Shown here: piece by piece, positions 44,154 through 53,760 of the stretch
Numbering within the stretch: position 1 is the stretch's first letter
Layout: every line of letters begins with the position of its first letter
The notes under the pieces: model-generated
Database searches by the model: none
Told to the model about the DNA's origin: nothing
Seen by the model: only the letters and a program-made list of their open reading frames with translations
DNA from: Lasiosphaeris hirsuta
Taxonomy: Eukaryota > Ascomycota > Sordariomycetes > Sordariales > Lasiosphaeriaceae
Assembly (NCBI GenBank): GCA_030549175.1
Contig: JAUKUA010000004.1
Coordinates: 4,464,001 to 4,528,000 of the forward strand
DNA: 64,000 bases
Reading direction: 5' to 3'
Made by a program: the position numbers and the translations under genes

Positions 44154-45673
44154 TCAAGGCAGCTCGACCGCCCCGGTATTCCTGTGGCATTTCGATACCG
44201 TTTTTGAGTCGAGCATACGCGGCGAAGCTAATGCCGCCATCTCGCCCACGGCATATTGCTCCATCTTGCTTTCATGCTTGACCTCTGTCCATGGTTTCTC
44301 ATCCTCGACAACCCCTGCAGCCTTGGCCGTCTGGCTGTCGTCAGCTTGGCTCTGCCGCTTCTGTCTCCTCCGCCGACACGGCCACCACACGACCACACCA
44401 ACAACCAAGGCCCCGACACCACCGGCAACGGCACCAGCAATATATACGACATTCACCCCGGTCTGGTCTGCCTTGCCATTGCTACTTGAAGGCGCGCTAC
44501 TGCTGCTAGTGTTTGGGTTGGCCGCATCCGGAGAGCTAGCAACCCCGCCAGCCACCCACGTCCCGATCCAGCTGTCCGCGGAGGCCACAACAGAGCCGTC
44601 GCTCGGCTGGATGCTGCGGACCACGGGGGCAGATAGCAGTGGCCCCAGCGCCTGGGCGAGCACGAAGGTGTCGGCGTCCCAGCTGACGCCGACGAAGGCG
44701 GCCTGCAGGAACGCGCGCCCGGAAGGTGAAGGCCAGGTGGGCCGTGGGGGAGGACATGATTTCGAGGTAGCGAGGGTTGGCTGTGTCCCAGAGGTAGAGG
44801 CCGAGGTCGGCGCTGAAGCTGACGGGCAGCTCGGCCGCGATGGCCCGGCACGTGCTGTCGGGCAGGTAGAGGTGGGGTTCCAGGGGCTCGATGGCCGCGT
44901 TGAGGCTGGGGGAGAGGGACGAGTTGCCCTGGGCGAGCAGGCCGGGCTTGGGCCGGAAGGGAAAGGGGGAGTCTGCTGCCGCGTCGGCGATGCCGATGGA
45001 GATGTCGACCAGGCCGATGGGCAGGGTGCCCGGAGCGATGAACCCTTGGGTTTTGCCGAATATCATGGCTTTGTCAAGTGCCCCCAGAGCCATGTTCCAC
45101 ACCGTTGGTGAATACGTCCTCCCCTCGGGGAGGGTCCGAAAGGCACGAGGTGCGGCGAGGATGGTGGCGTTCGATATCACGGCGGCCGCTGCTGCGCCAC
45201 CCGTGCTGTCCAGAGTGAGGTCGTCGATGATGAAGGATGCATCGCCGTGAAGCGTCCAGGTGCCGTGGAAGGCCTCATTGCGGACGGTGCCGGCCAGGCC
45301 CGCAGCGCTGACGTTGAAAGCACTCGTCGACCGCCGTGCATCGTACATCCCGGCACTCTTGGCGTGGCATGTTGGGAGAGACTCTTGTGTGCCGTATAGC
45401 CTGGGTGAAAAGCAGCGAGTAAAAGACGCCTCCGGGGTAGGCGTCGATGGCCGTCGGAGGCGTACCGTAACTGAGTTGAAGGGCTGGCCACGGACCATCG
45501 GGTCCGTAGGACACACTTGACCAGGGGAGGGCTCGAGGTGTTGGTTCGCAGATCACAGTGGGAGCTAACAAGAGAAGGAAGATCGCCGCCATCAGAAAAC
45601 CGCTTAGCGATGGCATCGTGCAGCGTAAACGACGAAACCGAGGAGACAGGAACAGAGAACGGAAGAATCTCAT
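44154..45673 (-). pseudogene. pepsin-like-fold membrane protein with two frame breaks
   Basis: Three consecutive frames together describe one protein: a signal peptide (FLMAAIFLLLLAPTVIC), a luminal domain beginning YGPDGPW and YPGGVFYSLL, a middle part with CHAKSAGMYD and DLGLYLWD, and a C-terminal membrane helix (VVYIAGAVAGGVGALVVGVVVWW) with a basic cytosolic tail. The YGPDGPW and YPGG marks are those I know from fungal pepsin-like proteins that lack the catalytic DTG, so it is unlikely to be an active protease. Reading through requires losing one base near 45398-45404 and one near 44708-44722. An 82-nt intron (GTACGC donor) could bypass the first break but would delete the YPGG segment. 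It is either degenerate or mis-sequenced. Confidence 0.55.
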
Positions 45674-46174
45674 TTCAGCAAAGGTATATCCAAGACCGGG
45701 ACATGTATGCTAAATAATCGCTGAGTTTTACAGCGGATATCGAGCACACAGTCGTCTAAACAGGCGCCACACGGCGTCTGAAGCATGGTGGGCTGTGAGG
45801 CAAGTCGTTCTCACTCGTTACCGACAGACTGGAATGCATCGTGATAGATAGACCACAGTGTTTGAGTAACCGCTAACCTCCCCCCCCCCCCCCCCCCTCC
45901 CGCGGGCGGCCGACGTAAACAGACAAACTGAGACTAATTCCGTCATCAGGGGTGCGGAATGCAGAGTTGAAATTGCTATCGGCGAACCGATTCTTCTTCT
46001 CTTCTCCGGGCCAAAAAGACGCGACACCCGCGCTGGTCGCGCTGCGGACGACAGCAGACACACACGGCGCTCTTGCACACACACTCACTCAAGGCTCTCA
46101 CTCTCATCACCGATTCCAACTTGCACACCCACCAACGCGCTGCCGCACAGTCGGCACGTCTCCGAGGCAGAAAA
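45674..46174. other. divergent intergenic region with poly(C)
   Basis: Promoters of the pepsin-like gene (-) and the GT61 gene (+), with an 18-base poly(C) at 45880-45897. Confidence 0.6.
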
Positions 46175-47701
46175 ATGCTGACGGTATCGCCGAGAAACGG
46201 CGTGGTCGCACTCGCTCTGATCTTCTGCCTGATTGTTGCCTTCCAGTTCCCCAGCTTCAACGACACGCGATGGAATGAGCTTCGTGATCACGCCTCAGCC
46301 ATGATAGGCAGGCCACCGGCTCCGGCCGACGAAGGGCTCAGCCTCCCAAGCGACTACCTTTGGAAGTCGGACGACCAAGAGCAGTGCGAGCAGTTCTACG
46401 GGCTTTCCTACATTCGCAACATCGCCCAGAACCAGCATAGTTACTGCCAAGATGGCTCACCGTCGACCATGCAGTGCTTCCTCGGCAACCGACTCCAAGG
46501 ACCGTGGGACACCGACCCGCTCTGTCTCGCGCGTGGCGCCCTGGTTTCTCGCGGGAAACCGACCAGCCTCCATTGCCAGCTGCGCAACTTCACCATGGAA
46601 TCAGAGCACAGCCCCGAGGCGGCGGTGAAGAACACGGGCGTGCACGGCATCGACGACATGGGGTCCTACTTCTTCGATACAGGGGCAGGCGAAGAGTTTA
46701 GGACGTGGACCTTTGGAGAAGGCTCGGGCGACGGCGGCGCGGCATGCTCGGCGCAGGCCAGTACCAACAACGGCCAGTGGATCCTGCTCGCCAAGCGGGA
46801 GGGCAACGTCAACCTCTGGCACAAGCTGATGGAGATCTGGCAGGCCATCATCTCCATCGAGGCGCTGCGCCTCGCGCGCAACCCGGCAACGGGCCAGCCG
46901 TACCTGACGGCGGCCGAGCTGGCCGGCATCCGCGTCGTGTTGGAGGACGACCGCGCCGAGCCGCTCGACGACTGGTGGACCATGGTGGCGGGCAAGGCCC
47001 CGGTGCGGAAAGCCGACCTGCCCGACGGCTGCTACGCCAACGTCATCATCCCCCTCGCCGGCTCCAGCTCGCCCTTCTGGACCTTCTTACTCGAAAGGCG
47101 CGAGCACGAAGTCTGCCGGACCCCGGCGCTGATCGACGCCTTTGTGCGCCGCATCCTCTCCCACCTGGGCCTCATCCCGCGCGCGGAAACGGCGGTGCGC
47201 GCCGACCCCGTCGTCACCATCATCGACCGCAAGCAGACGCGCAAGTTCCGCGACCTCGACGTCCTCGCCGCCCGGCTGCGCGAGCGGCACCCGCGCGCGC
47301 GCTTCCACGTTGTCGACTTGGCCGCGCTGTCGCTGCGCGAGCAGGTCGCGCTCGTCCAGGACTCGGACGTGCTCGTCGGCCACCACGGCGCCGGCATGAC
47401 CCACGTGCTGTTCCTGCCCGCCGAGGCCGCCGCCGTCGAGATCTTCCCGCCCGTGTTCCCCAGCCTCGGGTTCCGCCACGTGGCGCGCATGCGCGGCGTG
47501 ACGCACTTTGTTGGTCATTGCATGTGGCATGAGGAGTGGGATTGGGTTGTCAACGGGGTTGCGCTGCCCGAGGGCTGGACCCCGCCGGCGAATGAGGCGG
47601 GCTGGCAGGAGGCGGAGTGGACTTACATGGCTGAGGATGAGTTTGTTGGGTTGGTCGATGCTGCTGTGAGGAGTCAGCTGAATCGGCGGCCGGTTCATTA
47701 G
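46175..47701 (+). CDS. GT61-family glycosyltransferase (EOGT/xylosyltransferase-like)
   Basis: Single exon, 508 aa, type II membrane topology: a short N terminus, then a signal anchor VVALALIFCLIVAFQF (about 10-25), then a luminal catalytic region. The GT61 hallmark HHGAGMTHVLFLP lies at about residues 402-414, preceded by VVTIIDRKQTRKFRD and VLVGH. Paired Cys near the stem (CEQFYGL, YCQDG, QCFLG) are typical. GT61 includes EGF-domain O-GlcNAc transferases in animals, xylan arabinosyl- and xylosyltransferases in plants, and capsule or N-glycan xylosyltransferases in fungi. It acts in the ER or Golgi; donor and acceptor are unknown here. The ATG at 46175 was chosen because earlier in-frame sequence is leader-like. 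Confidence 0.88.
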   Translation: MLTVSPRNGVVALALIFCLIVAFQFPSFNDTRWNELRDHASAMIGRPPAPADEGLSLPSDYLWKSDDQEQCEQFYGLSYIRNIAQNQHSYCQDGSPSTMQCFLGNRLQGPWDTDPLCLARGALVSRGKPTSLHCQLRNFTMESEHSPEAAVKNTGVHGIDDMGSYFFDTGAGEEFRTWTFGEGSGDGGAACSAQASTNNGQWILLAKREGNVNLWHKLMEIWQAIISIEALRLARNPATGQPYLTAAELAGIRVVLEDDRAEPLDDWWTMVAGKAPVRKADLPDGCYANVIIPLAGSSSPFWTFLLERREHEVCRTPALIDAFVRRILSHLGLIPRAETAVRADPVVTIIDRKQTRKFRDLDVLAARLRERHPRARFHVVDLAALSLREQVALVQDSDVLVGHHGAGMTHVLFLPAEAAAVEIFPPVFPSLGFRHVARMRGVTHFVGHCMWHEEWDWVVNGVALPEGWTPPANEAGWQEAEWTYMAEDEFVGLVDAAVRSQLNRRPVH

Positions 47702-48395
47702 GCTAGTGGTGTGGTCGGCATTTGGACATGGGTTGGCGTTTTGGTAAAGGTGGAGAGAGTGGCTTTGTTTAGGAGATCTTGTTTAGAAGTGTCCATGTTA
47801 TGTTATATTATCGATGACATTTGACAATAGTCATGATTGTACTAGTAGTGAGGTCGACTTTGTATGATGTAAAAGTTTCATTGTTCGATAGAGCTCCTAT
47901 ACGTTGAGTTCGTGTGACAACTTGAGTCATGGAATACTACCCATAATTGATGAATTGAGCTAGCTACCTTTATACTCGTAACTGGACACGGCTGCAACGT
48001 AGGTGTTCTCTGCTCGCCGAATCTGGATGAAGAGTCCCATCAGAGACCTTGGCCAGCTGGAACTTGTCGCCCAGATCAGTAACTCATGCGTTATTCGGTA
48101 GGAAAGGACGAATCACAGGTTTGGAACTGAAAAGCTACGGTATGAAGGGAAACGTGACTTCTCCGGCAGATGATACGGAAAGGGATACACGACCGATGAA
48201 GGTAAACACTACTCACCGAAAAAGGGGCGAATCAGGGAAGGGCGGTTAATGTGTCAATTTGAGTGGTAGCTTGGGTCTGAGATCCTATCCTTTGTCTTTT
48301 GTCTTTAGTACACTTCATATTCCATCCAAAACCTCACCTCTTTCGCTCCCTGCGCGTCCAAGCCTCCTCGATCCGATGCCCGAACCGCGGCCCCC
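47702..48395. other. convergent intergenic region
   Basis: 3' flank of the GT61 gene followed by the 3' side of the metzincin fragment. AT-richer than before, no gene. Confidence 0.55.
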
Positions 48396-48680
48396 TTAGA
48401 AATCCTCGGGCCGCACGATGAAGACATCAAAGTCGTTAAACACAGCTTTCTCAAAGGCGTAGAAATCGATGAGATTAACTATGTCCTGTTCCTGGACTAT
48501 CATCTTGGCAAGGTCGTCGAGGTAGTTCATGACTGAGTGCTCGTTCTCAGCTCCCCACAGTGTCGACGGGAGGCCGGCCTCCTTTTTATCTACGAACTCA
48601 TGGCGCAAGCCGAGCACATGACCGAGCTCATGGGAAAGGATACTCGCCAAGTAAAGGGTGTACGTTGGTGAGAGGGCCAT
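48396..48680 (-). pseudogene. metzincin-type zinc metallopeptidase, 5'-truncated
   Basis: The frame contains the zinc motif SHELGHVLGLRHEF (H-E-x-x-H-x-x-G-x-x-H) and, 30 residues later, the Met-turn SVMNYLDD. The lead-in (LSFSRGDPRPSRIIRVYRMALSPTYTLYLASI) fits the second half of fungal metzincin domains. The first half of the domain is missing: the frame runs into low-complexity Gly/Glu sequence up to 48836, and the next gene starts at 48897 on the other strand. No signal peptide or upstream exon is visible. It is either a remnant of a longer gene or a minimal protein with an altered N terminus. The active-site residues remain intact. Confidence 0.65.
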
Positions 48681-48896
48681 TCTGTAGACGCGAATGATGC
48701 GCGAGGGGCGCGGGTCCCCACGAGAGAAAGATAGCGCTGGACGCACCCCCTCTTCCCCCCCCTCCTCCTCCCTAAAGTATAAATTTGCAGTCGTGCACAG
48801 GCGCAACGTATATATCTGGCCTCCCCCTCCGCCCATTTAAATATTTTTTTCCAAACCAAGTAGCCAGCAGTTCACCTTCCCCCAAGCTTTAACACC

Positions 48897-50852
48897 ATGG
48901 CTTTAAACCCATACCCATCGCCCGACTCGGGAGACGACAATCGCCACAAGCGCGCACGCCTTCGACGGTCAGAGGCCACGTCCTCCGACTCCAGCGACGC
49001 TGGTGAATTCGCCATCTTCAACGTCCGGTTTCGCGTTGCGGCCCCTCCCCCTCCCCCACTTCCCATGACTGGCAAATGGGACCAGCAGTGCAGTGACATC
49101 CAGCAAGCGCTAGGACCTAGGACCCTACAGGACGAGGCAAAGCGGATTCTCGCCGCCGAGATGGTACAAGACGTCTTGTCCGTCGAGCTGTTGTCGAGAA
49201 TGCCATACGACACCGACACTATCACAAGAGGTCAGCCAACCATACTCATCGTGGCGCGCTGGGTGAACGACAGCTGCTCGGAAGTCTGGGGCCGTGCCGT
49301 GTCGAGGATCAAGAAGTTCGTCGACTCGACGCGTCTCGCGAGCGACCGCCTCGACCTGGTCGACATCGCTATTGAGATGATCGCTGAGGAGCTAACACTC
49401 GACAAGTTCATATCTCCTGTTACAACACAGCTCGTCGCCCGCGGCCTAGATACGGACTGGGCGCATATCAAGGACAAGGTCGCGCGCATCATGGAGAGCT
49501 ATCCAAGCACAAAGGGCCATGCCACGTCCATCAGCCTGTTTAGGCTTGGCTTCTCGCCCGACCACGACAAAAACCCGAATACCGTCTACGTCTCGGTCGA
49601 CTACGAATGCCGCGAGTCGACATGGCCGCCCGTGATTAGAGAGATTCAGCAATACCTCGGACAGTTTAAGTACGCTAACCTCCATGTCCACCTAGAGCAC
49701 GGAAATGTCGAGCAGTGCCCTTTTCATTTGGTGCCTAGCCGTCGTAGACAAAAGATTGAAGAGAGGCAAAGGCTTTTCAACCTCGTTCCTAAGACGCCAT
49801 ACCAGACCAAGGTCAACCTCGGAGACGACATAGGTGCCTGTAATTACATCAAAGCAGATGACGGTAACGATTTCTCCCCCCTCATCGGGACCTTGGGCTG
49901 CTGGTTGGAGATTAAAACCGCTAGTCGTCCGGACGGGGTAAAAGTCGCCCTGACAAACTACCATGTCGTCCGCCCAGCATACGCTGGATTTAAGCTGCGT
50001 GTCGATGCTGCTGGCCAAGCTCACATTGGAGTACCCGAGAAGGACTCGGAGCTTTGGAAGGTGGATGAGAATGGTGCCACTCCCAGAACGACAGCTCCCA
50101 GACTCGAGCATCCTACCCGCTCCAAACATAATCACGGAATCCATCGAAAGAAGACGATGGTCGAGCGATACATCAACCAACTCCAGGCCAAGGCCCAGGA
50201 TGACCTCGATGGAATGGTTGCCTTCTTCGACAAGGGTGAGAATGTCCTTGGAACCGTATACTGTGCCTCAGGCTACAAGAGGCGTACCCCAAACAATGGA
50301 CGCCTAGATTGGGCCCTGATCATGCCGCTCGACCACGCCCGGATTGGGGGGAACTCGCTACCCTCGTTTGAGACCTGGGAGCATAGATATGACTCTGTTC
50401 AGGAGTTCCCGGCCCAGGTGACCTATGACGCGCCGCTCCGGCAACCCACAAAGTCAGGGCTAAAGGGACTATCGCAAGAGGCTTTTGTCTACAAGCTTGG
50501 AGCAACTACAGAAGCGACCGTCGGCAGGTTCAACGGGATGAAGTCAGAGGTCAATATTGCCCAAGACCGCCATCTCGTGGGAGGCGATTCGGAGGAATTT
50601 TCCTATATTCAGGGCGGAGAGCTGATAAAGGGTTTTGATGGACACCAAGCGTTTGCGACCAAGGGTGATTCTGGCTCAGTCGTGTGGGACGAAGAGGGTC
50701 GGGCCGTAGGGCTTTTGTTTAGAGGTCAAACAGCCCAGCAGGTCATTGAGACGATCGTTTATGTTACGCCGATCCACGACGTCTTTGAGGACATTAAGAA
50801 ATTCTCTCAGGGCGCCATCACGGAGATCCGGATTGCGGAGGCGGGCAATTAG
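48897..50852 (+). CDS. intracellular trypsin-like serine protease, fungal type
   Basis: Single exon, 651 aa, ATG in CACCATGG. There is no signal peptide; a basic stretch (HKRARLRR, 17-24) could be a nuclear signal. The first 300 residues resemble no enzyme I know, though they are well folded by composition. The C-terminal half is a trypsin-like domain with a full triad: His356 in LTNYHVV, Asp471 in GRLDWALI and Ser592 in KGDSGSVVWD. The GTLGC lead-in before the His and the AVGLLFRG strand after the Ser are typical. Proteins of this layout occur in filamentous fungi, in some cases with or near NLR-type immune receptors, where trypsin-like domains act as effectors. Self-processing or a death-effector role here is inference. 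The gene is undamaged while its neighbours are broken. Confidence 0.82.
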   Translation: MALNPYPSPDSGDDNRHKRARLRRSEATSSDSSDAGEFAIFNVRFRVAAPPPPPLPMTGKWDQQCSDIQQALGPRTLQDEAKRILAAEMVQDVLSVELLSRMPYDTDTITRGQPTILIVARWVNDSCSEVWGRAVSRIKKFVDSTRLASDRLDLVDIAIEMIAEELTLDKFISPVTTQLVARGLDTDWAHIKDKVARIMESYPSTKGHATSISLFRLGFSPDHDKNPNTVYVSVDYECRESTWPPVIREIQQYLGQFKYANLHVHLEHGNVEQCPFHLVPSRRRQKIEERQRLFNLVPKTPYQTKVNLGDDIGACNYIKADDGNDFSPLIGTLGCWLEIKTASRPDGVKVALTNYHVVRPAYAGFKLRVDAAGQAHIGVPEKDSELWKVDENGATPRTTAPRLEHPTRSKHNHGIHRKKTMVERYINQLQAKAQDDLDGMVAFFDKGENVLGTVYCASGYKRRTPNNGRLDWALIMPLDHARIGGNSLPSFETWEHRYDSVQEFPAQVTYDAPLRQPTKSGLKGLSQEAFVYKLGATTEATVGRFNGMKSEVNIAQDRHLVGGDSEEFSYIQGGELIKGFDGHQAFATKGDSGSVVWDEEGRAVGLLFRGQTAQQVIETIVYVTPIHDVFEDIKKFSQGAITEIRIAEAGN

Positions 50853-51604
50853 CAGGGCATGATGGGTATAGAAGTGGGCGGAAGACGTAGTAAGGGTAAT
50901 AAAGAATCAAGTTATTTATCGTTGCTGCTCTTTACGCAAGGAGCCCTTACCGACGTCTTTGATATGGGATTGGATGTGGGCGTGTAGAACCCACCACCTG
51001 ATGTGGTACAATTCATGCATTTCTTGAAGGGCATGGACGATGGGGTGCTCCCACGTCCGCGTTGGTTTACAACTTGATGGAGTTAGTGTGTATGTATTAA
51101 TCCATGGTGCACACCCTGGATCCTCCTGGACCTGCTAAATGTCTGAACCAACCCAAATCATGTTGGAAAGTTGGAAATACTAATGAAGTCCTTTGGAATG
51201 GCCTAGACAATGCATCAATCCTGCGACTCGGTATTCCGGGGTAAATACCGCCTCATCGAAATAAACGGCTCCCCATACTCTGTCGTGCGAGTCATGTGTA
51301 GGTGGAAACCGGTCATTCTCTTTAATTTTGTCAAGTGACGAGAGTAGGTCATGGCAGTTTTCCCAAGACCAGATCCAGCCGCCCAGGTCGCTTCGCCACC
51401 GAGAGTTAGTTCTGGATCTACGCACATGTAGAATAATAACCAGAAAGATTAGTCGTTTATTTTCCACTGAGAGATGATAGAGCAATCGGCCTATTGCGCC
51501 AGTACCTACCACCCTTTAAAGATAGCTACACTGCCTGGCCAAACCCTGGCTCGCCTAAACGGGTACACACCGAGGAGCCACTGGCAAAGAGGACGGCCTC
51601 GTCT
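50853..51604. other. region between protease and caspase-like relic
   Basis: No intact gene. A minus-strand frame at 51180-51512 could be the eroded C-terminal part of the caspase-like gene or unrelated sequence; I could not assign it. Confidence 0.4.
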
Positions 51605-52145
51605 CTACTTTTCGAGCCTCGTGAGGAAGGCCTCATCGCGGGAGACGAACCCCGTCCAAAGAAGGCAGGGCGTGTCAATGACCGCCCCAGCGAAGACGGA
51701 TCCGCAAGCTCGTACCAGGCTTTCCGACAGCGGAAACGGCATGGACACCTTGTTTTGGGCAGCGGCGGCCAGTGTTGTGCTGTTGAAATCGGGCGCGATC
51801 ACCCATCCACCCGAGAAGCATGCTGTTGCGAGTAAGGTAGCTCGGACATTCCCTAATGGCCCTTGAGCCGCACAAGGCTAAGTCCATTCTTGGCGTTGTC
51901 ATTGTCGAGGAGGAGTTTATGGTCTCTTGATCCGTGACAGAACACCATCAGAAGGATTGGGTGCTTGTCCTTGGCGCGAGCATCGGCTTTGGAGACCTCA
52001 TTGAGGAATCCATCCATCATCTTGGCGGGTGGGTCGCTGCGACGATGATGGTATTGTCAAAGACGTAGGGGAACGTGTGAGTGACGAAAGTCCCGCGTTC
52101 ATCGTCAGGGTACGGGGCAGACATTCCCTTGTGCACGCCACCCAT
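51605..52145 (-). pseudogene. caspase-like peptidase homologue, broken
   Basis: Three minus-strand segments in different frames line up as one protein. The upstream one (about 52145-52030) carries FVTHTFPYVFDNTIIV. The middle one (about 52035-51856) carries HPILLMVFCHGSRDHKLLLD. The last one (about 51866-51605) carries ATLLATACFSGGWVIAPD and SLVRACGSVFAG, ending in a stop after RLEK. The HG in FCHGS and the Cys in TACFSGGW have the order and spacing of a caspase-type His-Cys dyad, and I know intact fungal proteins with LLIFCHG...TACYSGGW. One-base breaks are needed near 52030 and 51856-51866. The family assignment rests on memory of this motif pair. Confidence 0.55.
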
Positions 52146-53205
52146 AAGTAAGCTTATTTATTCAGCCCTGCCATCTGACTGTGCTCGAGGTGGAGTCTCC
52201 TCTTTGTTGGGAAGGAATTGCCTTCAACGCTAACCGAGGTCCGACCTAAGTTATTATGACGTTAAAGCGTGCAAAATCAGTGCCTGAATAGGCCGCTTGG
52301 TCCCACGTGGAGTAAGTTGAATAAGTGGGAAATAGTTGGGGAGGGGAAATTGAAGGAGAAGGAGAGGTGAGAAAAGAGAAGGTATCCACATAGTTATTGT
52401 CCCTCTTTGAGGGGATTTATTGTGGGTTGCAAGCACCATGCTCCTTTTGGCAAAAGGCGCGAGTGCGCAAAAACATCCGATCTGCTACTTGTTGAGCATT
52501 GCAGTTGACCACTATTTGGATAAAATGGTGCTGTATTGATCTATTCTATGGTGCTGAGTTATGGCTGATTCGAATGCAAGGCCAAGATAGGTAGTTGTGT
52601 GGCTAGGAGGGCTGCACGCGTGGAATAGCGTTGGTTCGAATATAATGCCATTGATTCAAAATACTTGACACTATCTAACACGACTTCTTCATCCGACCCG
52701 CCACCTCCGCCACTCTCTTCAACCACGATAGGCGACTTGAGGTGAGATAAGACCTTTGAGCCATACCAACGATTGTAAAATCGAATGGAGAAACCCTCCG
52801 GCCTTCTGCCATCGTCACTCGCTGAAGCCTTGCCAACACTCCACACCCCACCCTCTCTGCTCTGTCGATACCTTCACTAGCGCCATGCTGTGTAACACGA
52901 TGAGAGTGGCTATTGGTGGTGCCGCTGCACGTAGGGACTCGGGACCTGTATTCCAACCCTCATTTGACCACCTATCAAGTCAGGTTCCCACGGCCTCGGG
53001 ATATCCCGCCCAGTCAAGGTCTTGCAAGGCCTGCACACATTTTCGAGTGCATCATGCGCCAACACTTTAAGTACTTGACCCCGCCCCTGTACAGCTGAGT
53101 TGCCTCTCCCTGGCAATTTCTTTAACAGGTTTGATCCATGCATAGAGCCTTACATCGTTATGACAACTGATACCGAAGTGACACAACTTAAACTAGGGAA
53201 CCATC
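52146..53205. other. AT-rich region without a readable gene
   Basis: Low GC, many stops in all frames. I see no intact gene. It probably contains eroded coding sequence belonging to its flanks. Confidence 0.4.
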
Positions 53206-53760
53206 TCATCGAGGCTGCAAAAAAAAAAAGACAACCTCCCTATGGTCAAGAGACTGCTGGGTTTGGCAGCTGATATCGACGCCACAGACGAGAGCTATGG
53301 ACAGAGAGCGGTTTTATAGGCTGCAGAGAATGGCTATTAGGAGGTGGTCAAGACTCTTTGCGATCGTGGCGCCAGCCTTAAAATCGCCGGTTATAGAGGC
53401 CGAAGTCCAGTATATTAGGCTGCCAATTCTGATCGCTAGGACGTGCTTTCTTTTTTCCTCTCTCTTAAATACATGGCCTCTTTCTCCGATCCCAGGGGTA
53501 GGGGCATTCTCTTTCTTCTCGCGTAACACAGCTAGGCATAGGATATGGAGGGCTATATTAGCAAATTGAAACTGGATCACGACCTCTTCTTAAAACAATA
53601 ACGGACTTACGCCACTCATACCTACTACCAGAGAGGGCTGGGATAAGTTCGTTTAGGTTTACTCAAAGTAGGCGCCGGCCACCACCTCTAGGATAATAAC
53701 GGCTATACTACCCTCTACTATATTACTAAGGTTCAAGTGCCAGCAACCCCGGGGCATCGC
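53206..53760 (+). pseudogene. ankyrin-repeat protein relic with RIP-type mutations
   Basis: One frame reads a series of ankyrin repeats broken by TAG codons: NLPMVKRLLGLAADIDA, then AAENG, then EVVKTLCDRGASLKI, RGRSPVY, AANSDR, NNGLTPLI and NNGYTTLYY. The stops fall where ankyrin repeats have Trp (SWAAENGH) or Gln. TGG to TAG and CAG to TAG are both CpA to TpA changes on one strand or the other, the signature of repeat-induced point mutation. CAT to TAT (GH to GY) fits too. Ankyrin arrays in fungi commonly form the C-terminal sensor of NLR-like proteins. Confidence 0.7.

Noticed and set aside
45398..45425. 27-nt intron (GTCTTT..CCCAG) in the pepsin-like gene
   Set aside because: Far below the smallest intron size seen in the window (48 nt) and the donor is poor.
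51180..51512. HCLGHSKGLH pattern resembling a zinc-peptidase motif
   Set aside because: The catalytic Glu and the third His spacing of metzincins are missing and no Met-turn follows.
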